Positions 24,336 through 35,075 of a DNA stretch of 64,000 nucleotides are shown here, piece after piece. Within the stretch, counting starts at the first letter, position 1. The number at the start of each line of letters is the position of its first letter. The position numbers and the translations under genes were made by a program. The notes beneath the pieces are model-generated. The model saw only the letters and a program-made list of their open reading frames with translations. It was not told the origin of the DNA and ran no database searches. Origin of the DNA: Cymodocea nodosa (Eukaryota > Streptophyta > Magnoliopsida > Alismatales > Cymodoceaceae). The stretch spans positions 930,001 to 994,000 of the forward strand of contig JAZBRI010000009.1 in assembly GCA_036874045.1 (NCBI GenBank). Direction: 5' to 3'.

Positions 24336-24511
24336 ATGATTACACAGTATATAAATCAAGAGAGAAGTGTATACAGCTCAACTTTCTGTAAACATAAATA
24401 AGAATTGAACCATTTACAGAAAAATATATTGTTCAATGAATCAAACAATAAATACAAACATTACATTTTGTATTCAGAAACAAGCAAACAGACAAATGAC
24501 TTGACATTTAT

Positions 24512-26772
24512 CTATCCCTCCTAAGTATATCACTTATAGCATTACATATTTTATCTCCTAGATGCCTAATATCATTTCTGATGTCGTTAAGCACATCATC
24601 TAGGTTAGGAGGTAGCTGGGGTTACTATTCTGCTTGAATTGAATAACTTGGCTGTTGTGGTTGTATATGTTCTATACAGTCAAGTTGTTGTTGTTGTCCT
24701 TAAGGTTGATGCATGGCCTGAAATTTTTGCAAATCTTTTACACTAAAAGCTCTCATGCCTTCAATTTCAGAGGGCCAATCGAATAAATTTAATTGGTTTG
24801 CAAGAAGTCTATATACAGCATCACCAAAAAATAACTTTGAACTCATATGCTGTAGTTGAGAAATGAAAACATCAAACTAATTGATTTGAATTCTATTCAG
24901 CAGGCCATAAGTTGTATATAAACAACTTCTGTTGACTTCCATATTATGTCCGACTCTCTGAAATAAATTGGCATGCAATATATTTGCAATAAACCTTACC
25001 TCTGCATTTAGATTTTCCATTAATCTCATTTCAGTATATACATCTGGTATTTTTGATAGCGAGTGAATGTTCCATTCTAGTTGTCTAATTATGTCAAATC
25101 TGTTAGTTACAACAATACCTTCATTTTTCAATCCCAAAACTTCAAAAATTAATTCAGGAGATAATGTGAACTCTTGTTGATTTATTTGAGTTTTTAGTAT
25201 ATTGTCATTCTTGTCCAGATTGCTATAAAAAGCTGTAATAAGCTCTTTGTATTGTTTCCATTTTGTTCCAACTGGCAAGAATTAAATGAGGCCTTGAAAC
25301 TCAAATAGATCTCTTATTTCTATCAAATTTCTGAACTTTATTGGTCGAGCATGTAGAATCTAACATGTAATCAGATTATTGTATTTCTGCATTGCTTCCT
25401 CAGATCTGAAATGAATTGTATTACCTTGAAGTTGTAATACTCTATACAAAGAAGGTGATACTTGAAGCATTGATTCAGAATTTAGTTCATCTTCAGGAAC
25501 CACTTCTTCAAAATGAATGTCATGTTGTTCCTCTATGAAAATATTTTCTTGAAGTTGAGTAGGTAGGCTTGATTCTCCAGCTTCAACAGTGTAAGGAACA
25601 TCTTTAATATGCTCAACATTCATTAGTTTAGTCTCTATAGAATCTTTAGAGTTCAATTTTTCTACAAATTCTACAACTGGTGTATCTGTTTGTAATTGTT
25701 CATTTTGTTCAACAGATATTTCCGTTGATACATGCTGTGAATTCTCAGACTCTACTTCTATAGATTCTGAAGAAGGCTGATTGACATTAAGCTCTTCTAG
25801 AGTCTTAACTTTTTCAATATCCGCTACTCCAAATAATTCATCTTGTGAACTAGTTATTGCCTTAACATTGTTAATTATATCTGCAATAACTTGTTCTATG
25901 TTAGTTTCCTGATGCTTTGATTTTTCAATTTTTGCATCATCAAGGCTTGAACTAATAGAAAAACTTGAACTCATATTTGACTTAGATTTCTTTTCAAGTT
26001 TTCTAGCAAGAGAAAATAAAGTCTCATTATCTTCATCAGTCTCTGTATGTTTGAAACTAATGAGTTTATCAAATGCACTATAAGGAACAATGTCTAGACA
26101 TACATTGTCCTTTGGAAATAAATGCTCATCTGATTTTTCTTTTCCAGCAGACTTTGTTTCCTCAGACATAATTTTTCAAATTTTTCTTCTTCTATAACGC
26201 TTTTGTTTCTCCTCTTCAAGTGTTGTTTTCTTTTCAAATTGCTCCATAAAAGTTTTCTAGTTTAATTCTTCCAAGGCACTTTCTATTGCTACTACCTTTC
26301 GAAGACCTTCAACTTTTCTTTTATCCACAGCAATATTTATTTGTCTTTCTTTTGAATACAAAGGAGTAGGAATAGCTGATTCATGTTCTTCCTCAAATGC
26401 ATGTAGTCGTGTACCACTCAAAGGGGTTTAAGAAATTCTAGTTGATGTACCTACACCTTTTTCCATATATTTTGCATACTGTTCCAAAAATGCAATTTCA
26501 GCACACTTCATTCTATATTCTCTATCATATTTACTGAGAATCCCCATGTACTTAATACTAGCATCTGTATTTTGAAGTTCTTGTCTAACTTCATCTAGTA
26601 TTTCTTCAGAAAAGAAGTATTCATTGTAAATTTTTGCTAACCTTTTGTCCACTTGAAGTATTTTCCTAAACCAAGCTTGTGGAACTTCATCAGTATCTAT
26701 TTCTTTTCCTTTTCCATTTCCTCTGCTTTTGCCTTTTCCTCTACCATGACCTTTGTAGAACTTGGAGACCAT
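24512..26772 (-). pseudogene. A envelope-like gene, best preserved copy
   Basis: From ATG 26772 (MVSKFYKGHGRGKGKSRGNG; an in-frame ATG also exists at 26817) to a stop at 24512, about 754 codons, with a few stops. The basic Gly/Lys N-terminus could be a nucleic-acid-binding or nuclear-entry tail (inference). Next comes a helical block (25360-26169 open for 269 residues, acidic and Ser-rich). The shared domain is at 24877-25278: ITAFYSNLDKNDNILK...FTLSPELIFEVLGLKNEGI. The C-terminus is NDIRHLGDKICNAISDILRR. No hydrophobic membrane segment is seen, so an envelope role is not supported by the sequence. Collinear with C1 and P1. Confidence 0.72.
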
Positions 26773-28303
26773 CGTTGTAGGTTGTAACAACAACAAGCAG
26801 GAAGGATTTTCAGACAAAGTTTACGAGTAACCTAAGTGCCCGTGTAATAAGTGTTTAAATAGGGTTTTAAGCGACTAACTCAACGTGTATAGTAGTCGGG
26901 TTTGGATTTTAAATGAATATTAAATATAGTTTATTCAATCAAGGTACTCGAAATATTTAGACATAACTCGTTGAGTTAACTAACCTAACGAGTAAAATGC
27001 TGTCTAGAGGTAGTTTTACATGTTACCTTACATAACATAATGTTCAGTTAGTATACTTTAACAAAATTTTGGATGGTTTCTACTGAAACTTTCCAAAGGC
27101 AACACACAAGCAATAATTAACATATATAAAACATCTTGAGAACATTGTAAACTATTCTAATATTCCTTTTATGAATCTAAAATAGTTTGTTTGTCTTTTA
27201 AATTATTTCATCAAGATCTTAAGAGGACTAAAATCAGATTAATCAAGATTTATATTCTGAATTATATTAATCTATTTTGGACATTGTTATTCCTCCCCCT
27301 ACAAATATACTTCAAATATATTCAATAACATACAAAATATATTTGTATAAAATAGATGTTAATTATAACTACACTTTAAATTCTCTTTTCAGAAGATTTT
27401 TGTCATCCTTAATTCATCAAAAATGATTTCAAGAATCAATTCCAACTATATATGAATCAAAACATAACTTTAAACTTAATATGATTAACTCAAGGACAAT
27501 AAAAGAATGTATCTCAAATAAACATTTTCAAAAGTACAAATGTTGATTCAATAAATCAGCAGTCATATTGGTAGAAACTATATTCGATTCAAAGATATCT
27601 GTATTTAATGAAACAACTTTTTCTCTTCAAAACAGTAAATATTGATAATTTTCTTTAAAAGTTAGTTTGAAAAGCTTGAATCATACAAGAGCTTTCTAAT
27701 GTACGAGTGTAATGAGCTTTCAGTCAACAATCCCAAATCTGATCAAGACCTTAGGTTGCCAGATTTAAAGAATCCTTTTATCAAGACAACAATCCTTACA
27801 TACCTATTTGCTCAAGTACAAAAGGCTCATGATCAAACTGATCAATAAACTCTCAAAGATTTTCACTTTGTAAGTAGTTTTCATTTTAAGCACAGTATAT
27901 ATGTATTCCATTAATACAGATGCAATAAAACACAAATCTCATACAATTTTTACGTCTATGATTTTACTAAAAATATGAATCAGTTTCAATAAGTGCATAC
28001 TTTTGATTAACAGTTTAAGATGATTTACATATAAATTATTCTACAAGTTTAATCAATCAAGTCAAACTCATCCTTGATCATATGCACTTTCATTGATCCA
28101 ACGAAAATCACTTAATCAAAATTTCAAGATTTCAGAGGAATTTAATGTTTTTCATTGACACTTCCAATTAAAATTTTGAAAACCATTAAAATTGATAAAA
28201 TACGTAAAATCAATAAGATACTACTATGATTTTACAATAAATACATAATATCTTATGTAGTAGTTTAGATATTACTTAGATATTTATGATAAGTATATAA
28301 TAT
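26773..28303 (-). other. A env-to-pol spacer
   Basis: Non-coding and AT-rich, with GAGTTA motifs at 26880-27000 and a CCTCCCCCTAC purine/pyrimidine tract at 27293. Bases about 27590-27790 recur as a diverged inverted copy at 29242-29410. RNase H, which should lie at its right end, is absent. Confidence 0.6.
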
Positions 28304-28818
28304 CTAAGAGGTAAACAACTTTAAAGAAGTACTCATAGGAGTTCCTTGAATCCTTGTATCACTAAAATTAAATTTCTTAAGCATTTCATCTGCATATTTT
28401 TCCTGATTTAAAAATATACCTTTATCCATTTGCTTAATTTGAAGTCTTAGAAAATATGAAAGTTCTCCTATCATACTCATTTCAAACTGACTAGTCATCT
28501 CTTCAGAAAATATTTTATTAGTTTATCAGAAGTTGCTCCAAAGATTATATCATCCACATATATTTGAACAACAATCTGATCTTTATCATCTCTCTTGATA
28601 AATAGAGTATGGTCTACTTTTTCGATGATATATCCTTGTTCTATTAAAAAAGTAGATAACCTTTCATATCACGATCTAGTTGCTTGCTTCAAACCATATA
28701 AGGCTTTCTTCAATTTATACACATAGTCAAGATTTTTAATATCTTCAAATCCAGGTGGTTGTTTTACATAAACTTCTTCATTAATTAAACCATTTAGAAA
28801 TGCACTCTTTACATCCAT
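28304..28818 (-). pseudogene. A copia RT fragment
   Basis: Minus strand from [20 protein letters not shown] at 28818 through [24 protein letters not shown] and GELSYFLRLQIKQMD to EMLKKFNFSDTRIQGTPMS at 28304. The catalytic YVDD is kept. The fragment begins exactly where the sequence turns into LTR-like DNA at 28819, so the N-terminal RT is gone. Confidence 0.9.
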
Positions 28819-29410
28819 AAACTTCCTCATGTGCCATTTCACGTGACAAGTACTATAGCTAACTCAACGAACTAAGTCCGTGGTGTTATGCTAACTCAAC
28901 GAACCAGCTTAACCTTTCTTTCGGAAGGTTAAACGATAACTCACCGAAAACAGTTTAAGTTTCGGATAGTTACGGATGTAAGTCATCGAAAAACTCTTTA
29001 TATTATAAAACTAGTGAGACACGTGTCAAGACCTGAAAACATGACTTAAGTTACCTTTCGGATAGTTACGACTGTAAGTCTCTGAAAAAACTTTAACTCT
29101 CCGATTCAGTAATAAACAAATGTTTTTATAATAAGAATTTTACCACGTGCAAAAATAACAACTTAAGTTTATAACGCTAACCTAACGTGTTGCCTTAGTG
29201 TTCAATATAGCAACTCAACGCGTTTAGTTATGTTAACTTAAGATCCTGATCAGATCTGGGATTGTTGACTGAAAGCTCGTTACATGGGTACATTAGAAAG
29301 CTCTTTTATGAATCAAGCTTGTCAAATTAACTTTTAAAGTAAAAAAAAAAAATACTGTTCTGAAAAGATACAAGTGTTTTGTGAAATACAGATATCTTAT
29401 GAATCGAGTA
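28819..29410 (+). repeat. Displaced A-type LTR piece plus inverted spacer copy
   Basis: 28819-29241 matches the middle of the A/B LTRs in the same strand sense (compare 35850-36210 and 48450-48920): CTCATGTGCC, ACAAGTACTATAGCTAACTC, AACGCTAACCTAACG. 29242-29410 is the reverse complement, diverged, of 27590-27790 (GATCAGATCTGGGATTGTTG, AAAGCTCGTTAC). No target duplication marks the edges. Confidence 0.72.
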
Positions 29411-29843
29411 TATTTTTTGTTATCTAGAATTGCTGAAATATGAATCTGGAATTGACTTTTGAAGTTGTTTAATGGAGATACAATTCTCTATTCTGCTTGT
29501 CTTAATTAGATTGAATTGGATTGTACTTTGATTCGTATGTTGTTGAAATTTCTTCTGGAAAAACTTATTGGAAAATTTAGGATTACAGATGATGAAAAGA
29601 AGAACAAACGATAATATAATTAACACCTATATGAAGATGATATACTTTGTATGTAATTTGCATATATTCTAAGTATATTTGCAGGTTGATTACTGAAACA
29701 TACAGGATATCTATATAATAATTCTTATGCTGAACAAAAGAAAAGAAGAAGAAGAAGAAGAATTAATTCTAGCACTTTTAGAAAGACCAAGTAATTAGAT
29801 CTTAGTTTGCTAAGGGACTAGCAAAATTTAGGTATGGGGGAAG
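29411..29843 (+). mobile_element. 3' internal end and polypurine tract of an Athila-like element
   Basis: Non-coding. The last part reads GCTAAGGGACTAGCAAAAT then GTATGGGGGAAG (29832-29843), directly followed by the L1 LTR. A GGGACTAGCAAAA phrase before a G-rich tract is typical of the 3' end of Athila/Tat elements. This sets the insert on the plus strand. A GAA repeat lies at 29745-29760. Confidence 0.72.
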
Positions 29844-32024
29844 TGTTTGGAATTAAAAAGTGCATATTATTAATGGTTAAATGATGGTTAATTGCATAAT
29901 ATTTAGCTTATCATATGAGAATTAAGCCATTATGTTATAATTGCACTATTATATGCTTTAATCAAAGAATCTGCTTAATTTGGGGGAATTAATGTTAATT
30001 TAGTACATTTCTGAACTGTCGGTAAGTTGCAGGCTATGAAATTCTTAAGTATTCAAATTTTCTGATATTTCAGACAGTTATGTTTAACATATCAGACATA
30101 TTTCAGATAGTTATGTTTAACAGACTGAACAAGTATCAGATAGTTATTTTTAAATTGCCGAACAATTATGTTTTAAAAGAATATTTTATTATTTCCTGAA
30201 GTACACGTGTCGAAACCATAATGCATGACTTAAGTGAACTTTCGGTGAGTTATCTATAACTATCGGAAATTGCAGCTAGGCATCGGATAGTTAGCCCTGT
30301 AACTCTCTGAAATCTCATTTTATTTATAAAATAGTTGAGGACACATGTCATGTTCTAGGAAAGTGACTTAAGTGGATTTTCAGTGAGTTATCTCTAACTA
30401 TCCGAAATGCATCTAAGCATCGGATAGTTAGCTCCGTAACTCTCCGAAATGTTATTTTATGATTAAACTGTTGCTGACACGTGTCGAGATCTGGTAGATT
30501 TACTTAAGTTATATATCGGTGAGTTATATGTAACTATCCGAAATGCATTTGAGCATCGGATAGTTAAGTTTATAAGTATCCGAAATGCACCTGAGCATCG
30601 GATAGTTAAATTTATGCACGTGCTTTATAGTTAAATCAATGAAGAAAGTCTGTTGAGTTATTTGTAACTCCACGGACTATATATTTTCTAATATGCCACT
30701 GTAGTGGTTGCAGGAACAGACAGTTGGAAGAGAAAAACTATGTTTGCACGTATCACGTAGGGAAAGAAATCATCACTGTTGATACGAATGAAGGAAATCC
30801 AACCGACCATTCAAGCAGAAGCAGTTACTACTGAAGAAATATAAAAGAAAAGAAGAAAAAAGAAGAAGGGTGTGATCGATGGGCGGACAGTGTGTGTAGA
30901 GGAGGATCAGTGTCGCAATTCTCTGAAGTTCCACACCAACCATCATCATCACCACCATAATCACCAACCATCGGAGGTCTGTGAGGATACTTGCCTGATG
31001 TCGAGTCGATTCCGAGCCAAACACAGTGCTTGACAACTACTGTGAGGAGTAATCGCGTCGCGGGAAGGGAAGCCATTTTCACCAAGCGTCGACTCATATT
31101 TCAGGAGATCGTAAAACTTTTAGCCTTGGCTTCGGGTTGATGCCTGTATGTTGAAGAGGAGATCATCTTGCAATTCTGGATTCGCGATTCTATAGGGAGA
31201 GGAGACAGAATTATAAGTGGTTTAATTTTCAGTAGTGTAATCGCGTTGCAAGTAGTGTCGAAAGTATTTACTGTCAAGTGAGATTACTTTACATTTTACC
31301 TTTCACCCATTTACATGTTCATATTAAAACAAAAAGAGCAAAAATAATTTATCTATGTTTGTATGTTGTATTTGAGTGTTGTATTGTTTGTGTTGTATCG
31401 TGATTAATGTTATCTTTGTCAGTGTTGTGATTGTTTTATGTTGTTTTAGTTTTATAGTTTACTGAAATTGGTTCGTTCAAAAGACTTAAAGATTTTTATG
31501 GTTACTGTTTGAATTATCTGAATGTTAGTATTGCTTAATGATAAATCCAATGTTAACTAACATTAAAGAGCTTAATTGATGTTATTTACAATCTATGGAA
31601 TTACCCAATGGTTGGCCGAATTCCTTTGTAAATAGTAGTATTAAAAAGAAAAGACAAGCTCGTGGAGTTAACTTAAGTCCACGAGGTTAGTTTGTTGAGT
31701 TAGCCTTAACTCAACAAACTTTGTCTGTTGAGTAAACTGTAACTCAACGGAGAGCTTATTGAATATATAAATTTGATTATTAACAAACGAACAGTTCTCA
31801 AGTTCTTCAGCAATTCCCTATGGGATCGACCTGTACTTGCACATTGATACAATAGACACTGTGCACTTGCAGTTAAAGTACAAATTGGAATTAATATCTA
31901 AATTGTATTAAAGGTTGTTTGTTTACTTCTAAAAGAAAGAATAGGCATAAAGATAAATTAACTAAGTAAAAACAGAAGTAACAAATCCAAGTTTTTCTAG
32001 TGTAGTACTGGGAAAACACAAACA
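29844..32024 (+). repeat. L1-b LTR (3' LTR of a plus-strand element)
   Basis: 2181 bp, TGTTTGGAATTAAAAAGTGC to AACACAAACA, preceded by a purine tract. U3 holds two clean palindromes (30395-30430, TAACTATCCGA with TCGGATAGTTA; about 30643-30674, GAGTTA with TAACTC) and a TATA-like TATAAAAG near 30840. A perfect 12-bp-arm hairpin lies at 31691-31718. Its last 35 bases look like a worn primer site. The element body upstream is mostly missing. Confidence 0.85.
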
Positions 32025-32620
32025 CTTGATATATCAATTTTGGATTTAAAAGAGTTTTTATGAAGTTTACCTAACTCACATGTGTCACACATGAAATCCT
32101 TTGAGTATTTAATTTTTGGTAAACCTTTCACTAAATTTTGTTTAGATAATTTCTGCTATAGTTTCATATTTATATGCCCAATCCTTCTATGCCAAAGATA
32201 TGCATCACTAGTTTCACCTAGTAAACATGAATTTAAATCAACTACACCAGAAGGTAAAGATAAAATACATATAGAACCTTTTCTTTTAGTAATAAACTTA
32301 AGTTTATCTGTAATTTTATCAATAATTTTGCATACATTATCTTTAAATAATACATAGTATCTATTATCAATTAGTTTTATAACACTTAGCAAATTAAATC
32401 CTAGGTTTTCTACATATAGTACATTAGAAATAACACAAGTAGGAGTTATTTGAACATTTCCCATACCTATGATTTTATCCTTGCTTTTGTTTCCAAATAT
32501 TACACTTCCTTTCTTGGTATTTGTAAAATTTTTCAATAGGCATTTCTGTCTGGTCATGTGACTTGATGCTCCACTATCTAAAATCCATTTCAATGTTATT
32601 TTCTCCTACAAAACAAATTA
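32025..32620 (-). pseudogene. A copia protease and pre-integrase segment
   Basis: Minus strand: WILDSGASSHMTRQKCLLKN (protease with intact D-S-G), NLGFNLLSVIKL, SSLPSG-type linker and DAYLWHRRIGHINMKL (pre-integrase), then KYSKDFMCDTCELG, the first zinc-binding Cys pair of integrase. It is cut at 32024 by the L1-b LTR. 32156-32593 is a 145-residue open stretch. Confidence 0.9.
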
Positions 32621-32641
32621 AGAAGAACTATTTCTTAGTAC

Positions 32642-34875
32642 TCAATGTCTTCGAGGACCAAGTTCATTAAAAGCATATTTCTTCTTTTTGGTTAAAAACA
32701 GCTTAACATTATTATTTATATTTTTATTAGTTGTAAGTACTACTGATTTATCATTAGCTTCATACTCACTTATCGAATTATTGCTCTTATTGATATTCTT
32801 TTTATTTCTAGATGTAGTATAGCCAAGACCAAACCGATTTTTATCAGATGTTAATTTATTTTGGTCATGCTCATACATTTTACTAAGTTCGTACCAAGAT
32901 TTTGTACTTGTATTTAAATTTTTAATACATACAAAATCTTTTTTTGCACATGAATTTTCAAATAAAGAACATGTAGATCCAATAATTGGTCTAATACCAG
33001 TGTTTTGAATTTCATGCTCAAGTTCTTGAATTTTTAGTTTACTACAATTGTCTAAAATATTAGGAGCATTAGTAACTGAATTTTCAAAACAAGAAATAAG
33101 ATTTTTAGAAACATTGATAGTCATGTTAGAAGTACATTTAGATAAATCACATTGGTTTATATTATTTCTGCATGATTCATTCCTTGAAGTATCTACTTCT
33201 ACATATTTATTACCTTGTTTCATAATAAAAGGAATTTTAATCTTAGATTTACTTGAACTACAACTAATAAATCCTTTGTTGGCTTGAGATTCAGTGTATT
33301 CAGGATAATCAAATCCTAAGCCAAATTTATATGACACCACAGGGGTACTAATTAGTTTGTCTAACTTAGTTTGACTTAAATTCCATTTCTCAATGGTGGA
33401 ATTTAAATCTAGCTCTCTCATAGTTAATCTATCAATCTCTAATTCAAGATCATTTATATTGTTTCTCAATTTTTCATTTTCAAATTCTATCTTTAATTTT
33501 TTAGCATTTGTATTCTGTATTTGTTCATGCAAGACACATTCATTAAATCTAAATTTATGCAAATCTCTAGCGTGATTTTCATTATCACATTTAAACTTCT
33601 CTAAAGTAGTAGACAAGAAACAATTTTGTTTTTCCAAAATGGACAAAGAGTTTCTAATATTTTTATTTTCTAGTTTACAAACTTTAAGTTTTTGTAATAA
33701 TGCATGATAAGCACATAATAATTCATCAAAGTTAAAATCTGAATGACTTTTAGGATCAGATATTACCTCAGACTCATCTGCCATGAAGCACACATGAGTA
33801 ACGTCTTCTAACTCTTGTTCCTCTTCTGAATGTGAAGATTTTGATGATGATTCCTTAGATTCAGACACTTCTGATGTGTCATCCCAAGTGACCTTCAAAG
33901 CATTTTTCTTGTAAAAATTTTCTGAAATTTCTAAGCCTTCTTCTTCTGATTTGTCCTACTTTGCTTTTCATTTTCCCTTATAGGACAATTTGGAGAAAGA
34001 TGTCAAGGTTTCTTGCAGTTGTAACATACATACTTTCTGGATGAAGAATTCTTTTCATTTAGTGACTTTGACATTGAGGGTTTGTCATTTCTATTCCTTT
34101 GCTATTTCCTAGCTTTCCATGCTTTCTTGAATTTCCTAGTCAGCAAAATCAAATCGTTGTCAGAATTAGTTGATATTTCAGAATCTAAATTAATTTCAAA
34201 GGCTATTTCTTTCTTCATTTTTAATTTGTTGTGACTCAGTGAATTATTTAATTGAACTTCATAAGTAGTTAAATTTCCTATAAGCTCATTTATAGTATAA
34301 ACATTTAAGTTTTGTGATTCCTCAATTGATGTCACTTTCTGAGACTACTTGGAACTTAGGGTTATGAGAATTTTTCTCACCAAATCCTTTTGTTCAAAGT
34401 TCTTTCCTAAGCATTTTAAAGAATTTATGATATCTAGGAATCTGGAAAACATCTTAAAAATACTTTCATCTTCATGCATCTTAAAGAGTTCATACTTATG
34501 AATTAACATATTAATCTTAGTCTCTTTAACTTGGGAAATACCTTCATATGAAACTTCTAATGCATGCCACACCTCATAAGTAGATTTATGTGTCGACACT
34601 TTATTGAACTGTTCATAACTCAATGTACAAAATAAGATATTTAAGCCTTTTGCGTTTAGAGTTTCATTTTCTTTTTGAGTAATTGTCTAAGTATTATAAG
34701 GAGTAGTTAATGGAGTATATGATTTTGAAATCATGAATCACAACTTGCGATCTATACTTTGAAGAAAGATTGTCATCTTATATTTCCAATATTCAAAATG
34801 TATTCCATCAAATAAAAGAGGACGGTTAAGATTTTGGCCTTCATATAAAGAAAAATTACCATTTCCAATAGCCAT
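32642..34875 (-). pseudogene. A Sirevirus gag
   Basis: Starts at ATG 34875 (MAIGNGNFSLYEG). UBN2-type region: ILFCTLSYEQFNKV, WHALEVSYEG, LVRKILITLSSK, LNVYTINELIGNLTTYEV. The zinc knuckle CYNCKKPxHLSPNCP has its Gly codon turned to TGA. It is followed by MKVTWDDTSEVSESK and a 418-residue open stretch (32642-33898), rich in heptad-like leucines (ENEKLRNNINDLELEIDRL) and ending with KKKKYAFNELGPRR. Long coiled-coil gag C-termini are a Sirevirus trait. A few stops and frame changes occur. Confidence 0.9.
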
Positions 34876-35061
34876 CTTACCTTAGATTTTTCAACCTATT
34901 TAATTTTAAACAATTTAAAATTTTTAAAACAGCTTGAGCCTAAAATTAACAAAATTAAACGAATGCTTAGATATTAATTTCTGTTTAAAAACAAGGAAGG
35001 CAGAATAAACAATGATATTAATTAAGTTGGTATCGATTTTATATCAAAGATTATAAACATA

Positions 35062-35073
35062 ACTCTGATACCA
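35062..35073 (-). other. A primer binding site (initiator tRNA-Met type)
   Basis: The minus strand reads TGGTATCAGAGT, matching the copia consensus TGGTATCAGAGC in 11 of 12 bases, two bases inside the LTR that starts at 35076. Confidence 0.88.
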
Positions 35074-35075
35074 CT

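Noticed and set aside
29745..29760. GAA repeat and similar CTT runs at 22660, 35345, 48001
   Set aside because: Short microsatellites in LTR or internal non-coding DNA, with no sign of function.
31990..32024. Apparent primer binding site after L1-b (TTCTAGTGTAG...GGGAAAACAC)
   Set aside because: The matching segment in L1-e lies inside the CTCAG duplication, so it is the LTR's own end and not an active PBS. It is reported as a finding about LTR growth instead.
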